This document shows positions 7,412 to 13,562 of a stretch of DNA of 14,557 nucleotides, one piece after another. The position numbers and the translations under genes are program-made. The first letter of the stretch is position 1; every line of letters begins with the position of its first letter. The stretch comes from JBBSUX01 sp038234045 (GTDB taxonomy: Bacteria > Pseudomonadota > Gammaproteobacteria > Burkholderiales > Burkholderiaceae_C): the NCBI GenBank assembly GCA_038234045.1, contig JBBSUX010000064.1:1-14557 (forward strand), read 5' to 3'. Below the pieces are notes generated by a model. The model was not told where the DNA came from, searched no databases, and saw nothing but the letters and a program-made list of their open reading frames with translations.

Positions 7412-8787
7412 GGCGCCACCGGCAGCAGACGACCGACCGCTGGCCACTGCGCAACTCTCCACAGCCGTTCTACGGCTGCACGCATTGCAGCATCCTCCAC
7501 TGCGCCGCCATGCTCAGCGAGGCGCAACGCCTTGGCGGTAATCTCATCGCGCGAAAGCGTGTTGCCTGGATCGCCCTTGGGCTCGTCGACCCGCGCATGC
7601 AGCGTACGCCCATCGGTTGTGATGACCGTCACCTTCCCGATCCAGCGGCGCGGATAGGCGGCGTCCACTTCATCGTCAAACACCATTTCAACCCGGTCGC
7701 GCAGGGCGATGGTTTCAGCGCTGCGGAAGTCTGCATCGAACTCAGCGAGCCCCGCGTAGCCGTGCCGTGCCGCGAGAGCCAGCACCGTGCCCATCGAGAA
7801 TTTGCTTTGATGCACAGTGCTCGGATCCATTACCGGACCGAGGACATCGATCGCGCCCTGGTGTACATGCGTCACCACACGCGCGATCTTGTCAGCGCTC
7901 AGTTGATGCTCCCGCATGGCACTCAGCAATGCGTCGGCGGCCGGATGCGTATGGCGGCAGCTCGCGTGGTACTTGAACGATGTCTCAGCCGTTGCCCAGC
8001 GCGTGCCAAGCCCATCAGTGAGCCGCGTGACATCCGAATCGCTGGACATCCCGGCGGCCATGCCTTGCGGACCTTCCAGAATTTGCTCGGCGCCGGTGAA
8101 GCCTTGCTGCGCAAGGTAGGCCGACATCAAACCGGCAGCCGTGGCATGGGCTGTATGCAGTTGCTTGGAATCGGCAGCCGTTCGCAAAAATTCCCAGAGC
8201 CCCGCCGACTGCGTTCCGGCAGAACCGAAGGCATGCAGCATCTGCCGCGCATCGAGTCGCAAAAGATAACCCACGGCCGCAGCAGCAGCCAAAGTACCCG
8301 CGGTACCCGTGGTGTGAAAAACCCGGTAATGCGAGCGGCCCAGGAATTCGCCCACGCGGATTCCCACTTCATAGCCAGCAACGGCTGCCGTCAACAAATC
8401 ACGACCATCGCTGCCGAGCGCCTGCGCAACGGCCACTGCAGCAGGAAACACCACGGTCGCAGGGTGGAAAACCGAGCCGTTATGCACATCGTCCTGCTCG
8501 GCCACATGCGAGGCAGCGGCATTGGCCATCGCCGCAAAGTACGGCGTATTGGAAGCGGCAGACGCGATCACCTCCGACGCGCCTTCGCCATTGCCCATGG
8601 TCGCGGCAAACTGGCGAATGGTTTGCACCGGCCGCGCACCGTGACCGGCAACAGCGGATCCAAACCAGTCGACCAGCAGGTCTTCGGTGCGGCGCACAAC
8701 GGCGTCCGGAATGGCGTCGAAGCGCAACGTCGCAGCGAAGGTGGCAAGGGTGGCGCTTGGGTGCGTCAGGGCTTTGGTGTCAGACAT
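7408..8787 (-). CDS. MmgE/PrpD family protein of unassigned reaction in the itaconate cluster
   Basis: A 459-residue MmgE/PrpD protein. This family includes 2-methylcitrate dehydratase (PrpD), cis-aconitate decarboxylase (CAD/Irg1, which makes itaconate) and iminodisuccinate epimerase. The N-terminal helical domain contains SHVAEQDDVHNGSVFHPA (93-110), the His/Asp-rich active-site region, and the later conserved segment FKYHASCRHTHPAADAL is present. Full length for the family. I chose the ATG at 8787 (MSDTKALTHP...): an in-frame ATG at 8829 would add 14 residues encoded by the palindromic repeat at 8800-8846, so that extension is probably spurious. It lies 93 bp downstream of the CoA-transferase and overlaps the lyase gene by 4 bp. 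Cluster position equals PA0881 of P. aeruginosa (from memory), whose reaction is to my knowledge unsettled. No prp operon is nearby, so 2-methylcitrate dehydratase is unlikely. Confidence 0.85.
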   Translation of the reverse strand: MSDTKALTHPSATLATFAATLRFDAIPDAVVRRTEDLLVDWFGSAVAGHGARPVQTIRQFAATMGNGEGASEVIASAASNTPYFAAMANAAASHVAEQDDVHNGSVFHPATVVFPAAVAVAQALGSDGRDLLTAAVAGYEVGIRVGEFLGRSHYRVFHTTGTAGTLAAAAAVGYLLRLDARQMLHAFGSAGTQSAGLWEFLRTAADSKQLHTAHATAAGLMSAYLAQQGFTGAEQILEGPQGMAAGMSSDSDVTRLTDGLGTRWATAETSFKYHASCRHTHPAADALLSAMREHQLSADKIARVVTHVHQGAIDVLGPVMDPSTVHQSKFSMGTVLALAARHGYAGLAEFDADFRSAETIALRDRVEMVFDDEVDAAYPRRWIGKVTVITTDGRTLHARVDEPKGDPGNTLSRDEITAKALRLAEHGGAVEDAAMRAAVERLWRVAQWPAVGRLLPVAP

Positions 8788-8799
8788 AGAGTTTTTATG

Positions 8800-8846
8800 T
8801 ATTAAATATGCCTCTAGCGCTTTCTCCATAAGCGCTAACAGCTATC
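8800..8846 (-). repeat. Palindromic intergenic element, copy 2 (ict-MmgE/PrpD gap)
   Basis: A 47-bp element in the 93-bp gap between the CoA-transferase and the MmgE/PrpD gene. Its core is a perfect inverted repeat TAGCGCTT (8815-8822) and AAGCGCTA (8830-8837) around a 7-base spacer, flanked by weaker complementarity. On the minus strand it aligns without gaps to copy 1 at 464-510 (30/47). The form AGCTGTTAGCGCTT...AAGCGCTAGAGGC is one I recall seeing repeatedly between genes in Comamonadaceae genomes; that is memory, not a search. It sits inside an operon, so it does not obviously terminate transcription; it may act as an mRNA stem. It also creates an in-frame upstream ATG at 8829 in the loop. 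Confidence 0.7.
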
Positions 8847-8880
8847 TTTTAAGGAGTTCTTTGCTGATTGAGAGAACGGC

Positions 8881-10092
8881 TCAAATAGCTCCCACATCCC
8901 GCAATGCATTGATCTGATCGTTGCTCCGCCCAAGTGCATGCAGCACAGCGTCGGTGTGTTCGCCCAGCGCGGGGACCGCATCCATGCGGTAATCAAAACT
9001 GCTATGCCGCCCGGGCGGAAGCAAGGCGGGAATGCTGCCAGCGGGTGAGCCCACATCCCGCCAACGGCCGCGAGCCGCAAGTTGCGGATGCGCCCACAGG
9101 CCAGCCATGTCGTTGACCCGCGCATTCGCGATCTGGGCCTTTTCAACGCGTGCCTGAACGGTCGCGGTGTCGAGCGACGCGAAAGCGCGCAGGATGATCG
9201 ACTCGAGTTCTGCGCGGTGGTGATTGCGCCTTGCGTTGCTATCGAAGCGGGCATCGGTTGCCACAGACGCATCATCCAGCACCACGCTGCAGAACGACGC
9301 CCACTCGCGCTCGTTCTGCAAGCCCAGCATGATGGTGCCGTCTGCCGTGGCGAACGGCCCGTAGGGGTAGATGGTCGCGTGTGCAGCAGCGCTGCGCGGC
9401 GGTGGCTCGGCGCCTTCAAACGCGTAGTACATCGGATAGCCCATCCATTCGCCAAGCGACTCCAGCATCGACACGTCGATATGACTGCCCTCCCCTGTTT
9501 TTCCACGCTGCAGCAGTGCAGCCAGGATGCCGGTGTAGGCATACATGCCTGCTGCGATATCGGCAATGGAAACGCCGGCTTTAGAGGGTTCGTCGGGCGT
9601 TCCCGTCACGGACAGGAACCCCGCCTCACTCTGGATCAGCAGGTCGTAGGCCTTCTTGTCACGGTAAGGGCCGTCTTCGCCGTAACCGGAGATATCGCAG
9701 ACGATCAGCTTCGGGTGGCTCGCATGCAACGTGTCGAAACCAAGCCCCATGCGCGCTGCCGCACCCGGCGCGAGGTTTTGCACCAGTACGTCGGCGTCTT
9801 TCAGCAGTTCGGCAAGAACCTCTTGCGCGCCGTCCTGCTTCAGGTCGAGCGTGATGCTTTCCTTCGAGCGATTGACCCAGACGAAATGCGACGCCTCACC
9901 ACGCACGCGCTGGTCATACGCCCGGGCGAAATCGCCGACTCCGGGGCGTTCGACCTTGATGACGCGCGCACCTAGATCCGCCAGCTGGCGCGTGCAGAAC
10001 GGCGCAGCAATGGCGTGTTCGAGCGACACCACGGTGATGCCGTCGAGCGGGCGTGGCCGGGAGGCAGAAACGGAAGCGGAAGTAGCGGTCAT
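8881..10092 (-). CDS. ict: Family III (CaiB/BaiF) CoA-transferase, probable itaconate CoA-transferase
   Basis: A 403-residue CaiB/BaiF-type CoA-transferase, predicted to move CoA from succinyl-CoA to itaconate. The N-terminal segment LDGITVVSLEHAIAAPFCTR (16-35) and ADLGARVIKVERPGVGDFAR (38-57) are standard for the family. The catalytic aspartate is in KKAYDLLIQSEAG (Asp150), and GKTGEGSHIDVSMLES follows. Family III enzymes form interlocked dimers with a covalent aspartyl intermediate (known for the family). I chose the ATG at 10092, 13 bases after the upstream stop; an in-frame start at 10128 would overlap the acyl-CoA dehydrogenase gene by 23 bp and adds non-conserved residues. Substrate is inferred from the hydratase and CitE-type lyase in the same operon; mesaconate or another C5 diacid is the main alternative. 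Confidence 0.82.
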   Translation of the reverse strand: MTATSASVSASRPRPLDGITVVSLEHAIAAPFCTRQLADLGARVIKVERPGVGDFARAYDQRVRGEASHFVWVNRSKESITLDLKQDGAQEVLAELLKDADVLVQNLAPGAAARMGLGFDTLHASHPKLIVCDISGYGEDGPYRDKKAYDLLIQSEAGFLSVTGTPDEPSKAGVSIADIAAGMYAYTGILAALLQRGKTGEGSHIDVSMLESLGEWMGYPMYYAFEGAEPPPRSAAAHATIYPYGPFATADGTIMLGLQNEREWASFCSVVLDDASVATDARFDSNARRNHHRAELESIILRAFASLDTATVQARVEKAQIANARVNDMAGLWAHPQLAARGRWRDVGSPAGSIPALLPPGRHSSFDYRMDAVPALGEHTDAVLHALGRSNDQINALRDVGAI

Positions 10093-10105
10093 GGTGATGT
10101 CCCGC

Positions 10106-11269
10106 TCAGAACGAACGCGGCAACCCAAGCAGATGCTCGGCCACGTACGAATAGATCAGGTTGGTGGAAATCGGCGCCACCTGATACAGACGCGTCTCCC
10201 TGAACTTGCGCTCGACATCGTATTCGCAGGCAAAACCGAACCCGCCATGGAACTGAATGCAGGCATTGGCGGCTTCCCAGCTCGCCTTGGCCGCCAGGTA
10301 CTTGGCCATGTTGGCTTCAGCGCCGCAGGGCTTGCCAGCATCGAACAAGTCGCAGGCCTTGTAGCGCATCAGATTGGCGGCTTCCACCTCGATATAAGCA
10401 TCGGCGATGGGAAACTGCACGCCCTGGTTCTGCCCGATCGGGCGGCCGAAGACGTTGCGCTCTTTCACGTACTGCGTCACGCGGTCGAGGAACCAATATC
10501 CGTCGCCGATGCATTCGGCAGCGATCAACGTGCGCTCGGCATTGAGCCCATCGAGGATGTAGCGAAAGCCCCTGCCCTCTTCGCCGATCAGGTTGTCTTC
10601 CGGGATCTCGAGGTTGTCGAAGAAGAGCTCATTGGTTTCGTGGTTCACCATGTTCTCAATGGGCCGCACCGTCATGCCTGATTGCTCGGCCTTTCGCAGA
10701 TCGACCATGAAGATCGACATACCTTCGGTTTTTTTTGTCACCTCGGCGAGGGGCGTTGTGCGGGCCAGCAGGATCATCCATTCGGAATGCTGCACGCGCG
10801 ATATCCACACCTTCTGACCGTTGACGACATAACGGTCGCCGCTCTTCACCGCAGTGGTCTTGATCTTGGTGGTGTCGGTGCCGGTGGTGGGCTCGGTCAC
10901 GCCCATCGACTGCAAACGCCATTCGCCGCTGGCGATCTTTGGCAAATAGAGCTCTTTCTGCGCCTTGCTGCCATGGCGTAGCAGAGTGCCCATGTTGTAC
11001 ATCTGGCCGTGGCAGGCGCCAGAATTGCCGCCGGACCGGTTGATCTCTTCCATCACTACCGAGGCTTCTGCCAAGCCGAGACCGGAGCCGCCGTATTCCT
11101 CGGGAATCAACGCACCCAGCCAGCCCGCATCGGTCAGCGCCTTGACGAAGGCTTCGGGATAGCTGCGCTTCTGGTCAATCTCGCGGTGGTAGCTGTCGGG
11201 GTACTGAGCGCACAGCGCACGCACCGCATCGCGGATTTCCTGGTACTGGTCGGGGGCCTGTTTGATCAT
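10106..11269 (-). CDS. Acyl-CoA dehydrogenase family protein of the itaconate cluster
   Basis: A 387-residue FAD-dependent acyl-CoA dehydrogenase. Visible signatures: ALIPEEYGGSGLGL (53-66), the flavin/substrate segment MGVTEPTTGTDTTKIKT (122-138), GQKVWIS (151-157), ERNVFGRPIGQNQGVQFPIAD (270-290, of which the central FGRPIGQNQ is diagnostic) and FHGGFGFACEYDVER (340-354). The usual C-terminal catalytic Glu of YEGT is replaced by Gln363 in RLYQVAPIS. Glu245 in GLNAERTLIA lies where isovaleryl-CoA and long-chain dehydrogenases carry their base, so it probably remains active. It lies 55 bp downstream of the hydratase gene and 13 bp before ict. Its substrate is unknown; methylsuccinyl-CoA (giving mesaconyl- or itaconyl-CoA) would fit the C5 pathway but is only inference. 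The cluster in P. aeruginosa has the same member (PA0879, from memory). An 8-A run occurs at 10729-10736. Confidence 0.88.
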   Translation of the reverse strand: MIKQAPDQYQEIRDAVRALCAQYPDSYHREIDQKRSYPEAFVKALTDAGWLGALIPEEYGGSGLGLAEASVVMEEINRSGGNSGACHGQMYNMGTLLRHGSKAQKELYLPKIASGEWRLQSMGVTEPTTGTDTTKIKTTAVKSGDRYVVNGQKVWISRVQHSEWMILLARTTPLAEVTKKTEGMSIFMVDLRKAEQSGMTVRPIENMVNHETNELFFDNLEIPEDNLIGEEGRGFRYILDGLNAERTLIAAECIGDGYWFLDRVTQYVKERNVFGRPIGQNQGVQFPIADAYIEVEAANLMRYKACDLFDAGKPCGAEANMAKYLAAKASWEAANACIQFHGGFGFACEYDVERKFRETRLYQVAPISTNLIYSYVAEHLLGLPRSF

Positions 11270-11324
11270 GGGTCTGCAATCAAGTGAGATGAGGGAATTC
11301 AGAAACGCAAAGCGATCAAACGCC

Positions 11325-12248
11325 TCACGCCAGCTCGGCAGTCGCCTGCATGGTCAGCCAGCCTTCGTGGTCCTGGGACCAGAGCTTGATGGTCTTGCCG
11401 TCTTCCGACGGGCTTCCGTTGAGCGTGAACGGATGCAGGTCGAAAGTCGGACGTACCGCCCGAAACTCGAAGCTGCGCAACACGGCCGAAGACTGATGCC
11501 GCCGCACCAGATCCACCAGCAATGTGGCAATCAGTGGACCATGTACGACGAGACCCGGATAGCCCTCTGCTTCGGTCACATAGCGACGGTCGTAGTGAAT
11601 GCGGTGTCCGTTGAAAGTGAGGGCCGAGTAGCGAAACAGCAGGACGTCATCAGGCGACACCTGACGTTGCCAGGGCGCGCCCGCTTCCGCTGCGACGGGA
11701 GCCGGTGCCGCATCCCCCGGCTGAGGTGCACTGCGATAAACGATGTCATGCTCCTCCGTCAGCGCCAGTCCGGCGCTGTTCAGCACAGCGTGTTCCACAG
11801 TGACGAAAACCAGTTCTCCGCTGCGGCCCGACTTTTGACGCACCGAGAGAATCTTCGACCTGCGCTCGACTGCGTCTCCCACGCGAAGCGGGTTTGCCGT
11901 TTCCCAGCGCAGCCTGCCGCCGGCCCACATGCGGCGCGGAAGTGGAACAGGGGGCAAAAAGCCGCCTCGCAGCGCGTGCCCGTCCGGACCCAAAAGACTC
12001 TGACGTTGGCGCGGCAGAAAGTAAAGCCAGTGCCACAAGGGCGGCAAGCTTGTTCCTGCATGCGGATCTCCGTCATCGCGATCGAGCGTCGCGGAAAGTG
12101 CCGCAACCGGAGCCGCGGTGATGGAGTCTGAAAGCGATTCGGCTTTGCCGATCCAATCATCCAGCTTTCCCATAGTCGGTTTTGGGACCGACGAATTGAC
12201 CTGCGCGGAGTTGCCGTCCTCTGCTATCTGCTCTGCTGCGTTCATCAT
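11325..12248 (-). CDS. ich: MaoC/hotdog-type hydratase, probable itaconyl-CoA hydratase
   Basis: A 307-residue double-hotdog hydratase related to mesaconyl-C4-CoA hydratase and HTD2-type proteins, predicted to hydrate itaconyl-CoA to (S)-citramalyl-CoA. The C-terminal domain holds FRYSALTFNGHRIHYD (205-220) and GYPGLVVHGPLIATLL (229-244). His218 sits where R-specific enoyl-CoA hydratases have the catalytic His of GDxNPLH, but the usual Asp is not conserved here, as in the mesaconyl-CoA hydratase subgroup. The N-terminal domain carries PPLWHWLYFLP (69-79). ATGs at 12248 and 12245 are adjacent; neither has a good Shine-Dalgarno. MGKLDDWIG at 12173 is a plausible shorter start. First gene of the minus-strand operon, divergent from lysR; the promoter should lie in 12249-12409. 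Mesaconyl-C4-CoA as substrate is the main alternative. Confidence 0.8.
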   Translation of the reverse strand: MMNAAEQIAEDGNSAQVNSSVPKPTMGKLDDWIGKAESLSDSITAAPVAALSATLDRDDGDPHAGTSLPPLWHWLYFLPRQRQSLLGPDGHALRGGFLPPVPLPRRMWAGGRLRWETANPLRVGDAVERRSKILSVRQKSGRSGELVFVTVEHAVLNSAGLALTEEHDIVYRSAPQPGDAAPAPVAAEAGAPWQRQVSPDDVLLFRYSALTFNGHRIHYDRRYVTEAEGYPGLVVHGPLIATLLVDLVRRHQSSAVLRSFEFRAVRPTFDLHPFTLNGSPSEDGKTIKLWSQDHEGWLTMQATAELA

Positions 12249-12339
12249 TGGATCAGGACACCCGGGGCGTCGATGGCCGGCAGGTTGCCCACTGAAGTTG
12301 CTGGATGCAGCCTATCGTGCGGCCGAACGCAAATCACGG

Positions 12340-12369
12340 CAATGCGTCATTTCACAAGCATGCGTATTG
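12340..12369. promoter_or_regulatory. Candidate LysR-regulator binding region between ich and lysR
   Basis: The 161-bp divergent intergenic region contains CAATGCG (12340-12346) and CGTATTG (12363-12369), inverted repeats matching at 6 of 7 positions with 16 bases between. ATGCGT also occurs twice in direct orientation, 18 bp apart (12342 and 12360). LysR regulators usually bind an interrupted dyad (T-N11-A type) in such divergent regions; this is the best candidate I see, but no strict T-N11-A palindrome was established. It sits about 41-70 bp before the lysR ATG and 92-121 bp before the ich ATG. Confidence 0.3.
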
Positions 12370-12409
12370 TTTTGCCGAACCCTTGCGGACGGAAGCGCTA
12401 GGATTCACC

Positions 12410-13417
12410 ATGCATTTCGATCTGACGGATCTACGGCTTTTCGTCGCCGTCGCGGAGGAAAAGAACCTCACCCGCGGCGCGGCGCGGCAGCACCTGTCAC
12501 TTCCCGCCGCAAGTGCCAGGATCCGCTCGCTGGAAGCGCAGGCAGGCCAGCAATTGCTGGTGCGCGAGGCACGCGGCGTGAACCTGACGCCGCCCGGCCA
12601 GGCGTTCCTGCACCATGCGCGCGGCGTGTTGCGACAGACCGAGCAGCTGAAGTCCGACCTGCTCGAATACGGCGATGGCTTGCGCGGCCATCTGCGGGTG
12701 CTGGCCAACACGACCGCCGTGACCGATTTCATGCCCGAGCTGTTACCCGCTTTCCTCGCTGAGAATCGGCAGGTCAGCGTTGATCTGCGCGAAAAGCCGA
12801 ATGCCGAAATCGCTCGCGGTGTGCGCGATGGTCAGGCGGACCTCGGAATCGTCGCGGGACCAGTAGACATGCTGGGTCTTGAATCGGTTCATTTCAGTAC
12901 CGATCGACTTGTGCTGGTCACTCCAAGTAACCACCCGTTTGCTTCATGCAAAAGCATCGCCTTCGCCGAGACACTGGGTGAAGACGCGGTGGGTATGCAG
13001 CAAGGCAGCACGCTGCAGACCTTTTTGACGCGCATCACCGAAGAGCTCGGGCATCCGCTGAAGCTAAGGATTCAGCTTTCCAGTTTCGATGCCATGTGCC
13101 GAATGATCGGCATGGGAGTCGGGGTGGGCATAGTCCCGGTAAGTGCCGCTCGACGCAACCAGAAAGATATGCATCTCGCGCTGGTGGAGCTCACCGACAG
13201 CTGGAGTATTCGGGAACGCCACGTGCTGATGCGTAACCGGGTCGAACTACCCATGTATGCACAGGCGCTGGTGGAGGCGCTGATCGACTTTCATCGTCGT
13301 GAATCAGCAGATCTGGTGCGAGCTACAACACCCTCATTGGAGCAGGCGGTTGAGACGCCATGCAAAAAGACGGTTAGCCGCAAAACGCAGCCATCCCGAA
13401 AGCGAAGTGCGAAGTGA
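12410..13417 (+). CDS. LysR-family transcriptional regulator of the itaconate cluster
   Basis: A 335-residue LysR-type regulator. The N-terminal winged helix-turn-helix covers about 1-65 (LRLFVAVAEEKNLTRGAARQ then LSLPAASARIRSLEAQAGQQ) and the effector-binding domain about 90-295. The start is the ATG at 12410, which has AGGA seven bases upstream and begins MHFDLTDLRLF, the usual LysR N-terminus; an in-frame ATG at 12305 would add 35 residues lying in the promoter region. The last ~30 residues form a Lys/Arg/Ser/Thr-rich tail (KKTVSRKTQPSRKRSAK) beyond the normal LysR end. It is divergent from the ich-like gene, the classical position for a LysR activator of that operon; the equivalent in Pseudomonas is the itaconate-responsive ItcR (PA0877, from memory). 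Inducer itaconate or its CoA ester is inferred. Confidence 0.9.
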   Translation: MHFDLTDLRLFVAVAEEKNLTRGAARQHLSLPAASARIRSLEAQAGQQLLVREARGVNLTPPGQAFLHHARGVLRQTEQLKSDLLEYGDGLRGHLRVLANTTAVTDFMPELLPAFLAENRQVSVDLREKPNAEIARGVRDGQADLGIVAGPVDMLGLESVHFSTDRLVLVTPSNHPFASCKSIAFAETLGEDAVGMQQGSTLQTFLTRITEELGHPLKLRIQLSSFDAMCRMIGMGVGVGIVPVSAARRNQKDMHLALVELTDSWSIRERHVLMRNRVELPMYAQALVEALIDFHRRESADLVRATTPSLEQAVETPCKKTVSRKTQPSRKRSAK

Positions 13418-13501
13418 AGGCGTCTGGCCTAACAGACACTCAAGAAAAAACGACCTTTCTGACCGTCAGTGCGGCCTCTTGTCGGGCCCCCGCATGAATA
13501 T

Positions 13502-13517
13502 CCAGGCGCCTGCCTGG
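13502..13517. terminator. Short perfect hairpin between convergent genes
   Basis: CCAGGC (13502-13507) and GCCTGG (13512-13517) form a perfect 6-bp stem with a 4-base loop, inside the 145-bp gap between the stops of lysR and the acyl-CoA synthetase. A weaker stem GTCTG/CAGAC lies at 13422-13437, right after the lysR stop. Neither is followed by a T-tract on either strand, so intrinsic termination is doubtful; the position suits a bidirectional stop or mRNA 3' stem. Nothing else recognisable lies in 13418-13562. Confidence 0.3.
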
Positions 13518-13562
13518 CCTTCACGATCTGGCTCGGAATTCACGGCATACCGTTTCAACCGA

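Noticed and set aside
7390..8805. A 471-codon open frame on the plus strand antisense to the MmgE/PrpD gene
   Set aside because: It mirrors the minus-strand gene almost exactly, its translation is rich in Arg/His/Cys with no recognisable domain, and the minus strand has a clear family match. It is a by-product of GC-rich codon use.
9082..9975. A 297-codon plus-strand open frame inside the CoA-transferase gene
   Set aside because: Antisense shadow of a gene with clear family motifs and catalytic Asp; no domain recognised.
12393..12401. AAGCGCTAG near the lysR start, resembling the core of the palindromic repeat
   Set aside because: Only the 9-base core matches; the second arm and flanks are missing and it overlaps the ribosome binding site, so it is probably coincidence.
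12118..12762. A 214-codon plus-strand frame overlapping the ich start, the intergenic region and the lysR start
   Set aside because: It runs out of frame through the conserved helix-turn-helix coding part of lysR and shows no domain.
13422..13437. GTCTG/CAGAC stem after the lysR stop as an intrinsic terminator
   Set aside because: Only 5 bp and followed by A-rich rather than T-rich sequence on the plus strand.
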